DNA from: JADFOI01 sp965218935
GTDB lineage: Bacteria > Acidobacteriota > UBA6911 > RPQK01 > JADFOI01
Direction of reading: 5' to 3'
Assembly: GCA_965218935.1 (NCBI GenBank)
Contig: CBDCMH010000006.1
Location: forward strand, 32,160-96,159
DNA: 64,000 bases
A model generated the notes under the pieces. It was not told the origin of the DNA. It saw nothing but the letters and a program-made list of their open reading frames with translations, and did no database searches. Both the position numbers and the translations under genes were made by a program. Shown piece after piece: positions 44,471-53,573 of the stretch (position 1 is the first letter of the stretch; each line of letters starts with the position of its first letter).

Positions 44471-45016
44471 CTTAACGACTTCCAGTGTGAAGGTGAGTTG
44501 CTTTCCCCGAAACAGGAAGCATAGGTACTGTTCCCAGAATTTCCTCACGAATCTCAGCCCTGCAAAGCGATTATCCAGATTCATGAGGAACTGGAATCCC
44601 AGCATCTTCCAGATAGAAGCCATTTCCAACTCCCTCCTGATGAGCTTGAACCGCGCCTGAGTATAGTGATTGGTGTGATAGGACGGCTCGAAATAGCTGA
44701 ATGAGTAGGAATTGAGGTGCCACTTGTGAGTGGGATCCTGCCAGGAGATGGAGTCGGTGTAGTGTGGGGTAATGAGTGTCACCCGAGCATGGGGACGGCA
44801 GATTCGATGGATCTCCTCCATGACGGCCAGGACGGAGTCCATATGCTCGATGACATGGGTGGCATAGACCTCATCAAAGCTGTTGTCCTTGATGGGGTAA
44901 GGGATCTGGTTCAGATTATGGACCAGGTCCACTTCGGGCAACTGAACCCGATCCATGCCGATGGCGCCAGGATGCTTGTTCCGACCGCAACCCATATCGA
45001 GGATGCGTTTTTTCAT
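44459..45016 (-). CDS. SAM-dependent methyltransferase-like protein
   Basis: About 185 residues from ATG 45016. Motif I is ILDMGCGRNKHPGAIGMD and motif post-I is FDEVYATHVIEHMDSVLAVM, as in class I enzymes acting in sugar or lipid modification. CRPHARVTLITPHYTDSISW includes the motif III region. Substrate not evident. The upstream 70 bases are heptad repeats without a clear ribosome site, so the start is uncertain. The C-terminal ADN and TGA stop are coded by the heptad array shared with the gap at 44397-44470. Confidence 0.78.
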   Translation of the reverse strand: MKKRILDMGCGRNKHPGAIGMDRVQLPEVDLVHNLNQIPYPIKDNSFDEVYATHVIEHMDSVLAVMEEIHRICRPHARVTLITPHYTDSISWQDPTHKWHLNSYSFSYFEPSYHTNHYTQARFKLIRRELEMASIWKMLGFQFLMNLDNRFAGLRFVRKFWEQYLCFLFRGKQLTFTLEVVKADN

Positions 45017-45032
45017 ATCGAGAGGGGATTCT

Positions 45033-45105
45033 AACACCGGACACGGGATAACTGACACCGGAAACCTGACCCCCTGACCGTCCTGACCGGGCTTCCCATT
45101 TCCTG
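45033..45105 (-). repeat. Heptad array, instance 4
   Basis: 7-bp steps such as ACACCGG, ACACGGG, ATAACTG, ACACCGG, AAACCTG, then looser GACC-containing steps. It lies directly upstream of the methyltransferase start and fills the divergent gap to the kinase at 45152. Confidence 0.55.
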
Positions 45106-45151
45106 ACTTCTGTCTTTGGGCTTCATCTGCTAGCATCGAAACAGGAATCTC

Positions 45152-46783
45152 ATGGACAGTCAACGGATCTTTGTTCAAGGAAAGGAAACCACTCCTTCTC
45201 TGACCCGATCGACTCAGGTGGGTCTTCCTCCTGACCTACTTGAGGCGGCTTCTCAAAGACTGAGTCTGGTGGCCCTTCTCTATGCCATCGCCTACTCGCT
45301 TGCCTTTGGGATCGGCCGGTTGACGTCATCTCCGCAGATTGATCCGTACGAGCACAGTGCGGTGGGAGACGTGTCTGCCGTGGCCTCCATCTCACTCTCT
45401 TTGGCGGTCTTTTGGCTTGCCCGCAGCGGTCGGTTCGCCCCTCAATTTCTTCTGGATATCGGCCTGATTTACTGGGTCGTGGGTGCCTTTGGCATTGATT
45501 TTGGGATGTATTGGGGACTTTCCCCCGGTGTTCCCGTGGTGGGGATTTCCTGGGTCTGCGTGTGGCTGGTCCTTTTTCCGCTCATCGTTCCCAGTTCACC
45601 GGGAAAGACGCTCCTGGCCGCCCTGGTGACAGCAACCATGGGTCCGCTGTCGTTTCTCATCTCACTGGTCTTTCGAGGAATCCCGATGCCGGATGGGGTG
45701 CAAGTGCTCAACCTGTTTGTTCCCTACTATATCTGTGCTGGATTGGCTTTCGCCGGCAGTGGCATCATTTACAAGCTGGGATGTGATGTGACTCGAGCCC
45801 GGGAAATGGGGAGCTATAAGCTCATCGAACTGCTGGGACGTGGCGGCATCGGAGAAGTCTGGTTGGCCAAACACCGGCTGTTGGCCCGGCCTGCCGCCAT
45901 CAAACTACTCAGCCCCCAGGTGCTGGGATCAGCGGCCGATGGGGGCCTGAATAAAACGGCCTTGAAACGTTTCGAACGGGAGGCTCAGGCCACCGCAGCT
46001 CTCGGTTCTCCTCACACCATAAGACTGTACGATTTTGGAACCACTGATGAGGGAAGTTTTTATTATGCCATGGAGCTGCTGGATGGGTTCGACCTGGACT
46101 CCCTGGTGACTCGTTTCGGCCCGGTATCTCCCAGCAGAGCCATTGATTTTTTGAAGCAGGCCTGCAACTCTCTGGCCGACGCCCACCACCACGGGTTGAT
46201 TCATCGGGATATCAAGCCCAGCAATATCTATGTTTGTCGCCTGGGTATTCAATATGATTTCATCAAGCTTCTGGACTTCGGACTGGTCAAGTTGGACCAC
46301 AGCGCCAGCGACCAGGAGACTCAATTGACCCGAGAGGGACTCACCACCGGAACTCCCGCCTACTTGTCCCCTGAAGTCGCTCTGGGCCAGGGAGCAGTCG
46401 ATGCGCGCACGGACATCTATTCGCTGGGGTGTGTGGCTTACTGGCTAGTGACCGGACAACTGGTTTTTAAAGGTGAGACGCCCATGCAGGTCGTTCTGGA
46501 CCATATTCAGACCGTGCCTATTCCTCCCTCGCAACGCACCGAGCTGGAGATTCCTTCGGCTCTGGAACAAATTATTATGTCCTGCCTGGAAAAGAAGCCG
46601 GAGAAGCGACCGCAAACGGCTTTGGAACTGGCGGAAAGACTGGCAGCCTGTGAAATTCGCGAACCCTGGACTCAGGAAAATGCCCGACACTGGTGGACAC
46701 TGAACAAGCCGGCGGAAGAGCCCACTTCGCGTGAAAGAGGAAGGACACAAGAGACAGGAGATCAACCACCAGCGGGCAACTGA
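45152..46783 (+). CDS. Membrane serine/threonine protein kinase, paralogue of the 37066 kinase
   Basis: 543 residues. About six membrane spans occupy residues 30-215, then the kinase domain: LGRGGIGEVWLA glycine loop, PAAIKLL lysine, HRDIKPSNIYV catalytic loop, DFGLVKL, SPEVALGQG, and GCVAYWLVTGQLVF. All catalytic residues are present. The architecture and many residues match the 37066-38757 kinase, so they are paralogues 6 kb apart. The tail after the kinase (SRERGRTQETGDQPPAGN) is purine-rich and merges into a heptad array (GGGCAACTGACAACT), which supplies the stop codon. mutM follows 63 bases on. Confidence 0.87.
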   Translation: MDSQRIFVQGKETTPSLTRSTQVGLPPDLLEAASQRLSLVALLYAIAYSLAFGIGRLTSSPQIDPYEHSAVGDVSAVASISLSLAVFWLARSGRFAPQFLLDIGLIYWVVGAFGIDFGMYWGLSPGVPVVGISWVCVWLVLFPLIVPSSPGKTLLAALVTATMGPLSFLISLVFRGIPMPDGVQVLNLFVPYYICAGLAFAGSGIIYKLGCDVTRAREMGSYKLIELLGRGGIGEVWLAKHRLLARPAAIKLLSPQVLGSAADGGLNKTALKRFEREAQATAALGSPHTIRLYDFGTTDEGSFYYAMELLDGFDLDSLVTRFGPVSPSRAIDFLKQACNSLADAHHHGLIHRDIKPSNIYVCRLGIQYDFIKLLDFGLVKLDHSASDQETQLTREGLTTGTPAYLSPEVALGQGAVDARTDIYSLGCVAYWLVTGQLVFKGETPMQVVLDHIQTVPIPPSQRTELEIPSALEQIIMSCLEKKPEKRPQTALELAERLAACEIREPWTQENARHWWTLNKPAEEPTSRERGRTQETGDQPPAGN

Positions 46784-46840
46784 CAACTCTTCTCTGTGAT
46801 CTGTATCAGTTGTCAGCTGTCAGCTGTCAGTTGTCAGGAG
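46773..46840 (+). repeat. Heptad array, instance 5
   Basis: CAACTGACAACTC at the kinase stop, then AGTTGTC, AGCTGTC, AGCTGTC, AGTTGTC, AGGAG. The last step provides GGAG, the ribosome site of mutM. Confidence 0.65.
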
Positions 46841-46846
46841 TTCCCC

Positions 46847-47755
46847 ATGCCCGAGTTGCCCGAAGTGGAGACAGTCCGACGGGGACTGGAGCCTCATATT
46901 GTTGGAGACTTCATTGACGATATTCAGGTAGGCGATTCCAAGATTTTGCAGGTCGAACCCGATCGACTTCTGAAGCAGGTCCGTGGACAAAAAATCCTGA
47001 GCCTGACCCGCCGCGGCAAATTCCTCATTTTCGAACTGGACGACCACGAGCTTATTTTTCATTTTGGCATGACCGGTCAGCTCACCTTTCGGGATCCGAA
47101 TCGATCCGATTCCGAGGGGTTCAAGAGACATCCGGTAACCGGTCTCCAGCGGACCCGTCAGCATGCTCCCGATCGGCATACCCACCTGCAAATCCATCTC
47201 CGTCAGGGCGGAGCAATGCTCTTCCGCGATATCCGCAAGTTCGGCAAGGTCTTCCTCATTGAAAAGGAGAAAGGGGCTGTTTTCTTTGAGAGGTTGGGTT
47301 TGGAGCCCTGGACCCCCGAGTACAACCTCGAGAACTTTTTGAGCAAATTCCGCAATCGAAAGCTGGCCATCAAATCACTGCTGCTGAATCAAGGCTTTGT
47401 GGCGGGAGTTGGAAACATTTATGCCGATGAAGCTCTCTTTGCAGCCGGCATCCATCCCGCCCGGAAGGTTCGATCCTTGCGTCAAAGAGAGAAGGAGAGT
47501 CTTTTTGAAGCCATTCCAAGAGTCCTGGAACGAGGGATTGCATACGGTGGCACTACCTTACGTGACTTCGTGAACAGCGATGGCAATACGGGAAATCACC
47601 AGGAGGAGCTTCAGGTGTATGGGCGGAAGGGGGAATCCTGCCATCGATGCGGAACTTTGATTCAGAGAATGGTGATCAGCCAGCGTAGCACTTGTTTTTG
47701 CCCGGCCTGCCAGCCGCGCAGCGGTAGATCACCAGCACGCCCAGGGCCCATCTAA
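46847..47755 (+). CDS. mutM: Formamidopyrimidine-DNA glycosylase MutM (Fpg)
   Basis: 302 residues from ATG 46847. The N-terminus MPELPEVETVRRGL gives the catalytic Pro2 and Glu3; this and GGAG six bases upstream fix the start, although the frame is open further up through the repeat. LTRRGKFLIFEL holds the conserved lysine, VAGVGNIYADEALFAAGI is the helix-two-turn-helix, and the C-terminal zinc finger reads CHRCGTLI and CFCPACQ. The enzyme removes oxidised purines such as 8-oxoguanine. A 30-residue insert rich in Arg/His/Asp (FKRHPVTGLQRTRQHAPDRH) lies near residue 95. Confidence 0.93.
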   Translation: MPELPEVETVRRGLEPHIVGDFIDDIQVGDSKILQVEPDRLLKQVRGQKILSLTRRGKFLIFELDDHELIFHFGMTGQLTFRDPNRSDSEGFKRHPVTGLQRTRQHAPDRHTHLQIHLRQGGAMLFRDIRKFGKVFLIEKEKGAVFFERLGLEPWTPEYNLENFLSKFRNRKLAIKSLLLNQGFVAGVGNIYADEALFAAGIHPARKVRSLRQREKESLFEAIPRVLERGIAYGGTTLRDFVNSDGNTGNHQEELQVYGRKGESCHRCGTLIQRMVISQRSTCFCPACQPRSGRSPARPGPI

Positions 47756-48633
47756 TCCAAGTCAGCCATTTTTTCCAGCACTTTAGCCAGGACCTGTGTA
47801 CCCTGCCCTCCTTCTCCGTCGGCCTGAGCCGATTTCAAAAATTTGCGGACCAGAGCGGTAGCCGGTAGGGATACTTCTCTCGAAGCTGCCGAATCGAGTA
47901 CCAGGTGGAGATCTTTCAGCATGAGATCCACCATAAAACCGGGCGCGAAATCGCGCTGGAGGATCCTAGGACCCAGGTTTGCGAGCTGCCAGCTTCCCGC
48001 CGCGCCTCCCTGGACGGCCTCGATCATGACCTCAGGATCCAGGCCATTTTTCCGAGCAAAGGTTAAAGCCTCACTCACCCCCAGTAGATTCGCGCTCACC
48101 AGGATCTGGTTACACAGCTTTGTTAATTGCCCGCAACCCAATTCTCCGCAATAGGTGACGCTGCCCATCACTTCCAGAATGGGGCGAACACGCTCGAAGA
48201 CCTCTTTGTCTCCCCCCACCATGATGACAAGCGTCGCGTTTCTGGCCCCCACGTCGCCTCCTGAGACAGGCGCATCCATCAACTCACACTCCCGGGCCCG
48301 AAGTTTCTCGCCCAGATTGCGCTCTACCTCAGGTGAGATCGTACTCATGTCGATGACCACGGAATGAGGCCTGATGTTCCCAACAACTCCCTTGGGCCCC
48401 GCCACAACCTTCTCCACATCAGGGGAATCGGAAACCATGGTAATGATCACCTCGGATCGTGCTGCCACCTCTGCGGGAGAGTCTGTCACCTCCGCTCCCC
48501 GGGAGGCCAGCGTCTCGGTCTTGGAACGAGTTCGGTTATAGACGGTAAGAGGATAACCCGCTTTAAGAATGTGCTCGGCCATGGGATGGCCCATAATTCC
48601 CAATCCAATGAAACCCACACCCACCTTCTGCAT
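47752..48633 (-). CDS. 3-hydroxyisobutyrate dehydrogenase family, tartronate-semialdehyde-reductase-like
   Basis: 293 residues. ATG 48633 is preferred because AAAGGAG lies five bases upstream; GTG 48639 would overlap that site. The NAD(P) site is GFIGLGIMGHPMAEHIL, the substrate-binding segment is DAPVSGGDVGARNATLVIMV, and the catalytic lysine is in CGQLTKLCNQILVS. This is close to GarR (2-hydroxy-3-oxopropionate reductase), which reduces tartronate semialdehyde to glycerate in the cytoplasm; 3-hydroxyisobutyrate dehydrogenase is the alternative. Converges with mutM, overlapping by four bases. Confidence 0.85.
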   Translation of the reverse strand: MQKVGVGFIGLGIMGHPMAEHILKAGYPLTVYNRTRSKTETLASRGAEVTDSPAEVAARSEVIITMVSDSPDVEKVVAGPKGVVGNIRPHSVVIDMSTISPEVERNLGEKLRARECELMDAPVSGGDVGARNATLVIMVGGDKEVFERVRPILEVMGSVTYCGELGCGQLTKLCNQILVSANLLGVSEALTFARKNGLDPEVMIEAVQGGAAGSWQLANLGPRILQRDFAPGFMVDLMLKDLHLVLDSAASREVSLPATALVRKFLKSAQADGEGGQGTQVLAKVLEKMADLD

Positions 48634-48650
48634 GTTCACTCCTTTCTAGA

Positions 48651-48760
48651 CCGGATTATGCATAGGTTCTCGTCACGAAGCGAGGAAAGCGCCGAACTCT
48701 CGAGTGCAACACAGGCCGGCGGGTGATTTTCTCTGCAGCAGAGAATCTAGCATGATCCGG
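48651..48760. repeat. MITE-like family, copy D (both ends)
   Basis: Left end CCGGATTATGCATAGGTTCT; right end, reversed, CCGGATCATGCTAGATTCTC. The inner GGCGGGTGATTTT and CTGCAGCAGAGAAT blocks match copy C. 110 bp, no coding content. It sits between the dehydrogenase ribosome site and sppA. Confidence 0.7.
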
Positions 48761-48852
48761 GTTAAAGTTGTCCGCTTAGGGTCGGTCATCTCCTGGAGAT
48801 TTTAAGAAAAACTCCAGCTCAGTGGAACTGAAACGGGCCGGGCACTAGAATC

Positions 48853-50577
48853 ATGGACATGAGTGGAAAAAAAATCTTGTTCCTGGTTCTCTTCCTTGTC
48901 GGAATCCTTTTCGTGACCATCGTTGTAGGAACCGGTTACCTTTTGATCTGGGGCCAGGACATCCTGGTCCAGGAAAACACCATCCTGGAGGTGGCTCTCA
49001 CAGGATCCGTTTTTGAACTACCCCCGGAGAATCCTTTGGCCCAGATGTTTGGACCCGCCACTCTGAGCTTGTGGGAGTTGGGAAAGGCTCTTCGTTATGC
49101 GGCCAAGGATGATCGTGTCTCGGGCGTCTATCTGGAGATTCATCCTTTACTTTTGAGCTGGGCGCAAATCGAGGAATTGCGCGACTCTCTGCACAGCTTC
49201 CGCACCTCGGGCAAGCCGATTCACGCCTTTTTGGCCGTGGATATGGTCAGAGACCCTGAGCTGTATCTGGCTTCCGCAGCCGATTCCATCACTTTGAACC
49301 CGGGCGCGACTCTGCTCGTCAATGGCTTGCTGGCGGAAGTAACCTTTTACAAGGGAACCATGGAAAAGCTCGGGATCAAGCCAGATTTCATACAATTCAA
49401 GGAGTACAAGAGCGCCGAGAGCTTTACCCGGGAAACCATGACGCCGGAGATTCGAGAGATGTACGAGTCGATTCTCGGCGATATCGAAGAGCGTTTCATT
49501 GCCGTGGTGGCTCAGGACAGAAACGTGGATGGAGAAAGGATGCGAGGCATCCTGGAGGCCGGGCTTACCTCCGCCGATCAAGCGCTCGCTGAGAACTTGG
49601 TTGATGCACTCGGCTACAAAGGCCAGGTCCAGGAAGAGCTGGCTGGCAGCGGCGACTCACAGGAGTATGAAGGTCTGGCGGCCAGCTCCTATCTCGATGC
49701 GGTAGAGGACGACTATGGAACCCGATCGGAGCACAAAGTGGCGCTGGTGGGAGGACTGGGAACCATCACTGCGGGAAACAGTGATCCCTTCTCGCAAGTT
49801 ATGGGAGGCCTGACCATGGCTTCTCGCCTGCGCAGAATCCGTGAGGATGACGACATCAAGGGAATCATCCTGCGGGTGGATAGTCCCGGGGGTTCCGTAG
49901 TGGGTTCGGACATGGTCTGGAAGGAGGTCACCCTCCTGGAGGAAGCGGGTAAGCCCGTGGTCGTGACCATGTCGGGGGTTGCCGGCTCGGGAGGCTATTA
50001 CATCTCCATGGCAGCACGCCACATCATCAGCCAGCCCTCGACCATTACCGGCTCCATTGGCGTGATCTTTGGAAAATTCGACGTGGAAGGTCTTTACGAA
50101 TGGCTGGGAATCACCATCGACCAGGTGAAAACCTCACCCAACGCCGACATCTTTTCGCCCTTGACCTCATTGACCGACGAGCAAAGACAGATGGTGGAAT
50201 CGTGGATGGAAACCATCTATGAGACCTTTGTCCAAAAAGCGGCCGACGGCCGCGGCCAAACCTACCAGGAACTGGAACTGAGGGCACGAGGTCGAATCTA
50301 CACGGGTGTTCAGGCGAGGGACATCGGGCTGGTCGACGAACTGGGAGGGCTCCCGGAGGCAATGGTTCAAATGAAGCAGGTGCTTGAGCTGGCAGAGGAC
50401 GAGGAAATTGAACTGGTGCTCTACCCTCCACCCAAAGGCCTGTGGGAAGCGCTTGCCGGTAGAGATCTCTTTGGCATCCAGCAGCGCGATCCCTTGAGCC
50501 AGTGGCTCGAGGAGCAGGTTCCTTTTCTATCCGATCCGGCTCCCTGGGTGCTGATGCCGGAGGCGAGGATTTACTGA
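48853..50577 (+). CDS. sppA: Signal peptide peptidase SppA (67K type)
   Basis: 574 residues. One N-terminal membrane span (ILFLVLFLVGILFVTIVVGT) anchors two tandem S49 domains in the periplasm, as in E. coli protease IV. The catalytic dyad is split between the halves: Lys186 in FKEYKSAESF in the first and Ser379 in SGVAGSGGYYISMAA in the second. SPGGSVVGSD and SQPSTITGSIGVIFGKFDV are the usual surrounding motifs. It degrades signal peptides left in the membrane. ATG 48859 is an alternative start. Confidence 0.92.
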   Translation: MDMSGKKILFLVLFLVGILFVTIVVGTGYLLIWGQDILVQENTILEVALTGSVFELPPENPLAQMFGPATLSLWELGKALRYAAKDDRVSGVYLEIHPLLLSWAQIEELRDSLHSFRTSGKPIHAFLAVDMVRDPELYLASAADSITLNPGATLLVNGLLAEVTFYKGTMEKLGIKPDFIQFKEYKSAESFTRETMTPEIREMYESILGDIEERFIAVVAQDRNVDGERMRGILEAGLTSADQALAENLVDALGYKGQVQEELAGSGDSQEYEGLAASSYLDAVEDDYGTRSEHKVALVGGLGTITAGNSDPFSQVMGGLTMASRLRRIREDDDIKGIILRVDSPGGSVVGSDMVWKEVTLLEEAGKPVVVTMSGVAGSGGYYISMAARHIISQPSTITGSIGVIFGKFDVEGLYEWLGITIDQVKTSPNADIFSPLTSLTDEQRQMVESWMETIYETFVQKAADGRGQTYQELELRARGRIYTGVQARDIGLVDELGGLPEAMVQMKQVLELAEDEEIELVLYPPPKGLWEALAGRDLFGIQQRDPLSQWLEEQVPFLSDPAPWVLMPEARIY

Positions 50578-50582
50578 ACGTC

Positions 50583-51476
50583 ATGAAAAGGAGACAAACA
50601 GCACCAGGAGTTGCTATCGGAATCGCCGGGGCTGGACGCATCGCCCAGGCACTCGGTCGACTCCTGTTCCAACAGGGCCAGCCGATCGCGGTTGTGGCCA
50701 GTCGATCGCGATCCAGTGCGCTGCGGGCTGCCCGCTTCGTCGGTCCTTCGGTTCGAGCCGTAGACTATTCGCAGTTGCCGGCACAAGCCGAGCGTTTGAT
50801 TTTGGCTGTCGCGGACGATGCGCTGCCCGAGGTAGCAGGGACTCTGGAGGAGGCGGGGATGGATAGAGGGTTGATCATCCACACCAGCGGTGTCTGGGGC
50901 CCGGAGGTTTTGTCGTGTCTTGCCGAGCAAGGAGTCTCCTGTGCGTCGATGCACCCCCTTCAGACCGTCGCCTATCCGAAACAGGGGGTAGAGAAGCTGC
51001 CAGGCTCGACTTTTGCTATTACGGGCAAGGGAAAAGCAGCACTCTGGGCCAAAGAATTGGTGAAACTGCTCGGCGGCCAGGTTCTGACGATCAAGCCCCT
51101 GGCCAAACCCCTGTACCATGCTGCGGCCGTGGTGGCCAGCAACTATATCGTCGCCTTGATCGACGCAGCTTTGTTGATGATGTCCAAGGCGGGGGTAACG
51201 GACCGCCAGGGACGAAAAGCTCTTGAGCCGCTTGTGCTTGCTGCCGCTCAAAACGCCCTGAGCCGTGGCCCGGCTGAGGCACTTACCGGCCCCATCGAGC
51301 GGGGAGATGAGCAAACCTTGGCCGCCCATCTGACCGCCCTGGAGGCTCTCCCCGAATCGGTGCAGGGCCTTTATCGGGCAGTGGGTCAACACACCGTCCA
51401 GTTAGCACGGAGAAAGGGGCTGTCGAAAGCCCAGGCCATCCAGCTGGAAAAGCTCCTGGAGAAAGAAGCAAGCTAG
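50583..51476 (+). CDS. Rossmann-like/DUF2520 NAD(P)-binding protein
   Basis: 297 residues from ATG 50583. The N-terminal Rossmann domain opens IGIAGAGRIAQALGRLLFQQ and the C-terminal helical DUF2520 domain includes YHAAAVVASNYIVALIDAAL and EALTGPIERGD. SMHPLQTVAY is the hinge motif. The fold resembles ketopantoate reductase and pyrroline-carboxylate reductase. It lies one base upstream of panB in what is a frequent gene order, so a role as ketopantoate reductase substitute has been suggested for such genes but is not proven. Confidence 0.85.
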   Translation: MKRRQTAPGVAIGIAGAGRIAQALGRLLFQQGQPIAVVASRSRSSALRAARFVGPSVRAVDYSQLPAQAERLILAVADDALPEVAGTLEEAGMDRGLIIHTSGVWGPEVLSCLAEQGVSCASMHPLQTVAYPKQGVEKLPGSTFAITGKGKAALWAKELVKLLGGQVLTIKPLAKPLYHAAAVVASNYIVALIDAALLMMSKAGVTDRQGRKALEPLVLAAAQNALSRGPAEALTGPIERGDEQTLAAHLTALEALPESVQGLYRAVGQHTVQLARRKGLSKAQAIQLEKLLEKEAS

Positions 51477-51477
51477 C

Positions 51478-52308
51478 ATGAATGAGTCAAAAAAGCGGAT
51501 TCGTGTTCCCGCCCTCAAGGAGAGAAAGCTGCGCGGTGAGAAAATCACCGTGCTCACGGCCTATGACTGCGCCATGGCGACCCTGCTGGATCGTGCAGGC
51601 ATCGACGTGCTGCTGGTGGGCGACTCCCTGGGCATGGTGATGCTGGGGCATGAAGACACACTCTCCGTGACGCTAGACACGATGGTCGAGCATACCCGTG
51701 CCGTGGCACGGGGCGCCAAGCATTCCCTGGTGGTGAGTGACATGCCTTTTCTCAGCTACCAGGTGGACGTGGGCGAAGCCGTTCGCAACGCCGGTCGACT
51801 CATCCAGGGCGGGGCTGCAGCCGTCAAGATTGAAGGGGGAAGCAGTGTCCTTGATGTGGCCCGCAGGCTCGTTGCTATCGGTATTCCTGTGATGGGCCAT
51901 TTGGGTCTTACCCCTCAGTCTGTTCATCAGTTGGGAGGTTTCCGCCCTCAGGCCCAAACCCCGGAGAGTGCCGACCTGTTGCTCGGGGAGGCCAAGTCGC
52001 TGGAGGAGGCGGGTGTTTTCTCGATCGTCCTGGAATCCATTCCCTCTGAGCTGGCCAAACGGGTGACCGCAGAGCTGGCCATCCCCACGATTGGGATTGG
52101 AGCCGGGCCCCACTGCGACGGGCAGGTGCTGGTGAGCTATGACGCCTTCGGCCTGTTCGAGGGGAGTGCTCCGCCCTTTGTCAAACAGTATGCACAACTG
52201 GGAGAGCAAATCCTGGAAGCCACCCGGGCCTACATCGAAGATGTAAAAACCGGCCGCTTTCCTACGGTGGAGAAAGATCAGGCATCGGACAGAAAGAAAC
52301 CCCGGTGA
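51478..52308 (+). CDS. panB: 3-methyl-2-oxobutanoate hydroxymethyltransferase PanB
   Basis: 276 residues, normal length. The TIM-barrel motifs are present: LTAYDCAMATLLDRAGIDVL, VGDSLGMVMLGHEDTL (metal Asp), SDMPFLSYQ, AVKIEGG, GHLGLTPQSVHQLGGF and IGIGAGPHCDGQVLV. It transfers a hydroxymethyl group from methylene-THF to 2-oxoisovalerate, the first step of pantothenate synthesis. panC overlaps its stop (GTGA). Confidence 0.95.
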   Translation: MNESKKRIRVPALKERKLRGEKITVLTAYDCAMATLLDRAGIDVLLVGDSLGMVMLGHEDTLSVTLDTMVEHTRAVARGAKHSLVVSDMPFLSYQVDVGEAVRNAGRLIQGGAAAVKIEGGSSVLDVARRLVAIGIPVMGHLGLTPQSVHQLGGFRPQAQTPESADLLLGEAKSLEEAGVFSIVLESIPSELAKRVTAELAIPTIGIGAGPHCDGQVLVSYDAFGLFEGSAPPFVKQYAQLGEQILEATRAYIEDVKTGRFPTVEKDQASDRKKPR

Positions 52309-53156
52309 GCACGGATCTGGTTCAGACCATCGCGGAAGTTCGTGAGCGATTGCAACCCTTTCGCAGTTCCCACCAGGTCGTCGGCCTGGTTCCCACCATG
52401 GGGGCTCTGCACGCAGGCCACGAGAGCCTCGTTCAAAGGGCTCGCAAGGAGGCGGATTGTCTGATTGTGAGCATCTTCGTCAACCCACTGCAGTTCGGAC
52501 CCAGGGATGACTACACCCGCTATCCCCGCACGCCAGAAGCCGATCTCGATTTCTGCCGCAGACTGGATGTGGATCTCATCTTTGAGCCTGAGGTTGAGGA
52601 AATGTACCCCGCGCCTTCAGTGACCTTAGTGGAGGTCACTCGCATTACCGATCATCTTTGTGGGCCTTTTCGGCCCGGCCACTTTAGTGGAGTGGCCACG
52701 GTGGTCGCCAAACTGTTCCATATCATCCAACCCCAGCGAGCCTACTTTGGTGAAAAGGATGCCCAGCAATTGAGTGTCATTGAGCGGATGGTGTCTGACC
52801 TCAATCTGGGCGTGACCGTGGTGGCGGTGCCTACCGTGCGTGAATCGGACGGCCTGGCGGTCAGTTCCCGGAATCAGTATCTCAGTCCGGAAGAACGTCG
52901 TGTGGCTCCTGTTTTGTACAGAGCTCTACAGGCGGCTCAACAGGCGATCGCAGAGGGAGTCCTGGATTCCGGGGAGGTTCAAAAACGCGGGTTAGCCGTG
53001 CTGGAGGAAGATGAAAACGTCCAAGTCGAGTATCTGGAGATCGTCGATCCCATAGAACTGCAGCCGGTGGAGCGAATCACGGGCTCGGTCCGGGTGGCTG
53101 GTGCTATTCGCATCGGTGCCACTCGCCTCATCGACAACCTGCTCACTGCCCCATGA
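52305..53156 (+). CDS. panC: Pantothenate synthetase PanC
   Basis: 283 residues from GTG 52305, overlapping panB by four bases. The nucleotidyl-transferase motifs are VPTMGALHAGHESLV (HIGH-like), FVNPLQFGPRDDY, RPGHFSGVATVVAKLF, YFGEKDAQQL and the KMSKS-equivalent SSRNQYLSPEER. It ligates pantoate and beta-alanine using ATP. No panD is seen nearby, so beta-alanine must come from elsewhere. It ends convergently 14 bases inside the yjbQ gene. Confidence 0.95.
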   Translation: MSTDLVQTIAEVRERLQPFRSSHQVVGLVPTMGALHAGHESLVQRARKEADCLIVSIFVNPLQFGPRDDYTRYPRTPEADLDFCRRLDVDLIFEPEVEEMYPAPSVTLVEVTRITDHLCGPFRPGHFSGVATVVAKLFHIIQPQRAYFGEKDAQQLSVIERMVSDLNLGVTVVAVPTVRESDGLAVSSRNQYLSPEERRVAPVLYRALQAAQQAIAEGVLDSGEVQKRGLAVLEEDENVQVEYLEIVDPIELQPVERITGSVRVAGAIRIGATRLIDNLLTAP

Positions 53157-53562
53157 CTTGGACCGCTACCTCACGGGTACGCGGCCCATTATCAAAGTCG
53201 AGCAGGACGATCTGCTGCCAGGTACCCAAGCGCATCTTGCCGCTGACCACCGGAACCACCAGGGAAGGCTTCAAGAGAGAAGCGCGAACGTGTGAGAAGC
53301 CGTTTCCGTCATGCCAGGTCTGCTCATGGTGGTAGTCGCGGGTGGGGGGAGCAAGTTTGTCGAATAGATCTTCCAGGTCCTTGACCAGACCGGGCTCATA
53401 CTCCACTACGGTGATTCCCGCCGTAGAACCGACCACGAAGACCGTCACATTTCCACTTTCGATCTCACTTTCGTTCACCTGACTCTGCACCTCATCGGTG
53501 ATGTTTACGACGTGGCAGAATCCCTCTGTCTTGAGCTGTAAGGTCGAATTCCTGATGATCAT
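53143..53562 (-). CDS. YjbQ family protein (UPF0047)
   Basis: 139 residues from ATG 53562; a TTG three codons earlier is possible. The family signature includes GNVTVFVVGSTAGITVVEYE, the histidine-rich DYHHEQTWHDGNGFSHVRAS with probable metal ligands, and GTWQQIVLLDFDNGPR at the end. YjbQ proteins form small beta-rich trimers and have shown weak thiamin-phosphate synthase activity; the physiological role is open. Length is typical. The pagL-like gene lies 11 bases upstream on the same strand. Confidence 0.9.
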   Translation of the reverse strand: MIIRNSTLQLKTEGFCHVVNITDEVQSQVNESEIESGNVTVFVVGSTAGITVVEYEPGLVKDLEDLFDKLAPPTRDYHHEQTWHDGNGFSHVRASLLKPSLVVPVVSGKMRLGTWQQIVLLDFDNGPRTREVAVQVMGQ

Positions 53563-53573
53563 AGGGCCCAACC

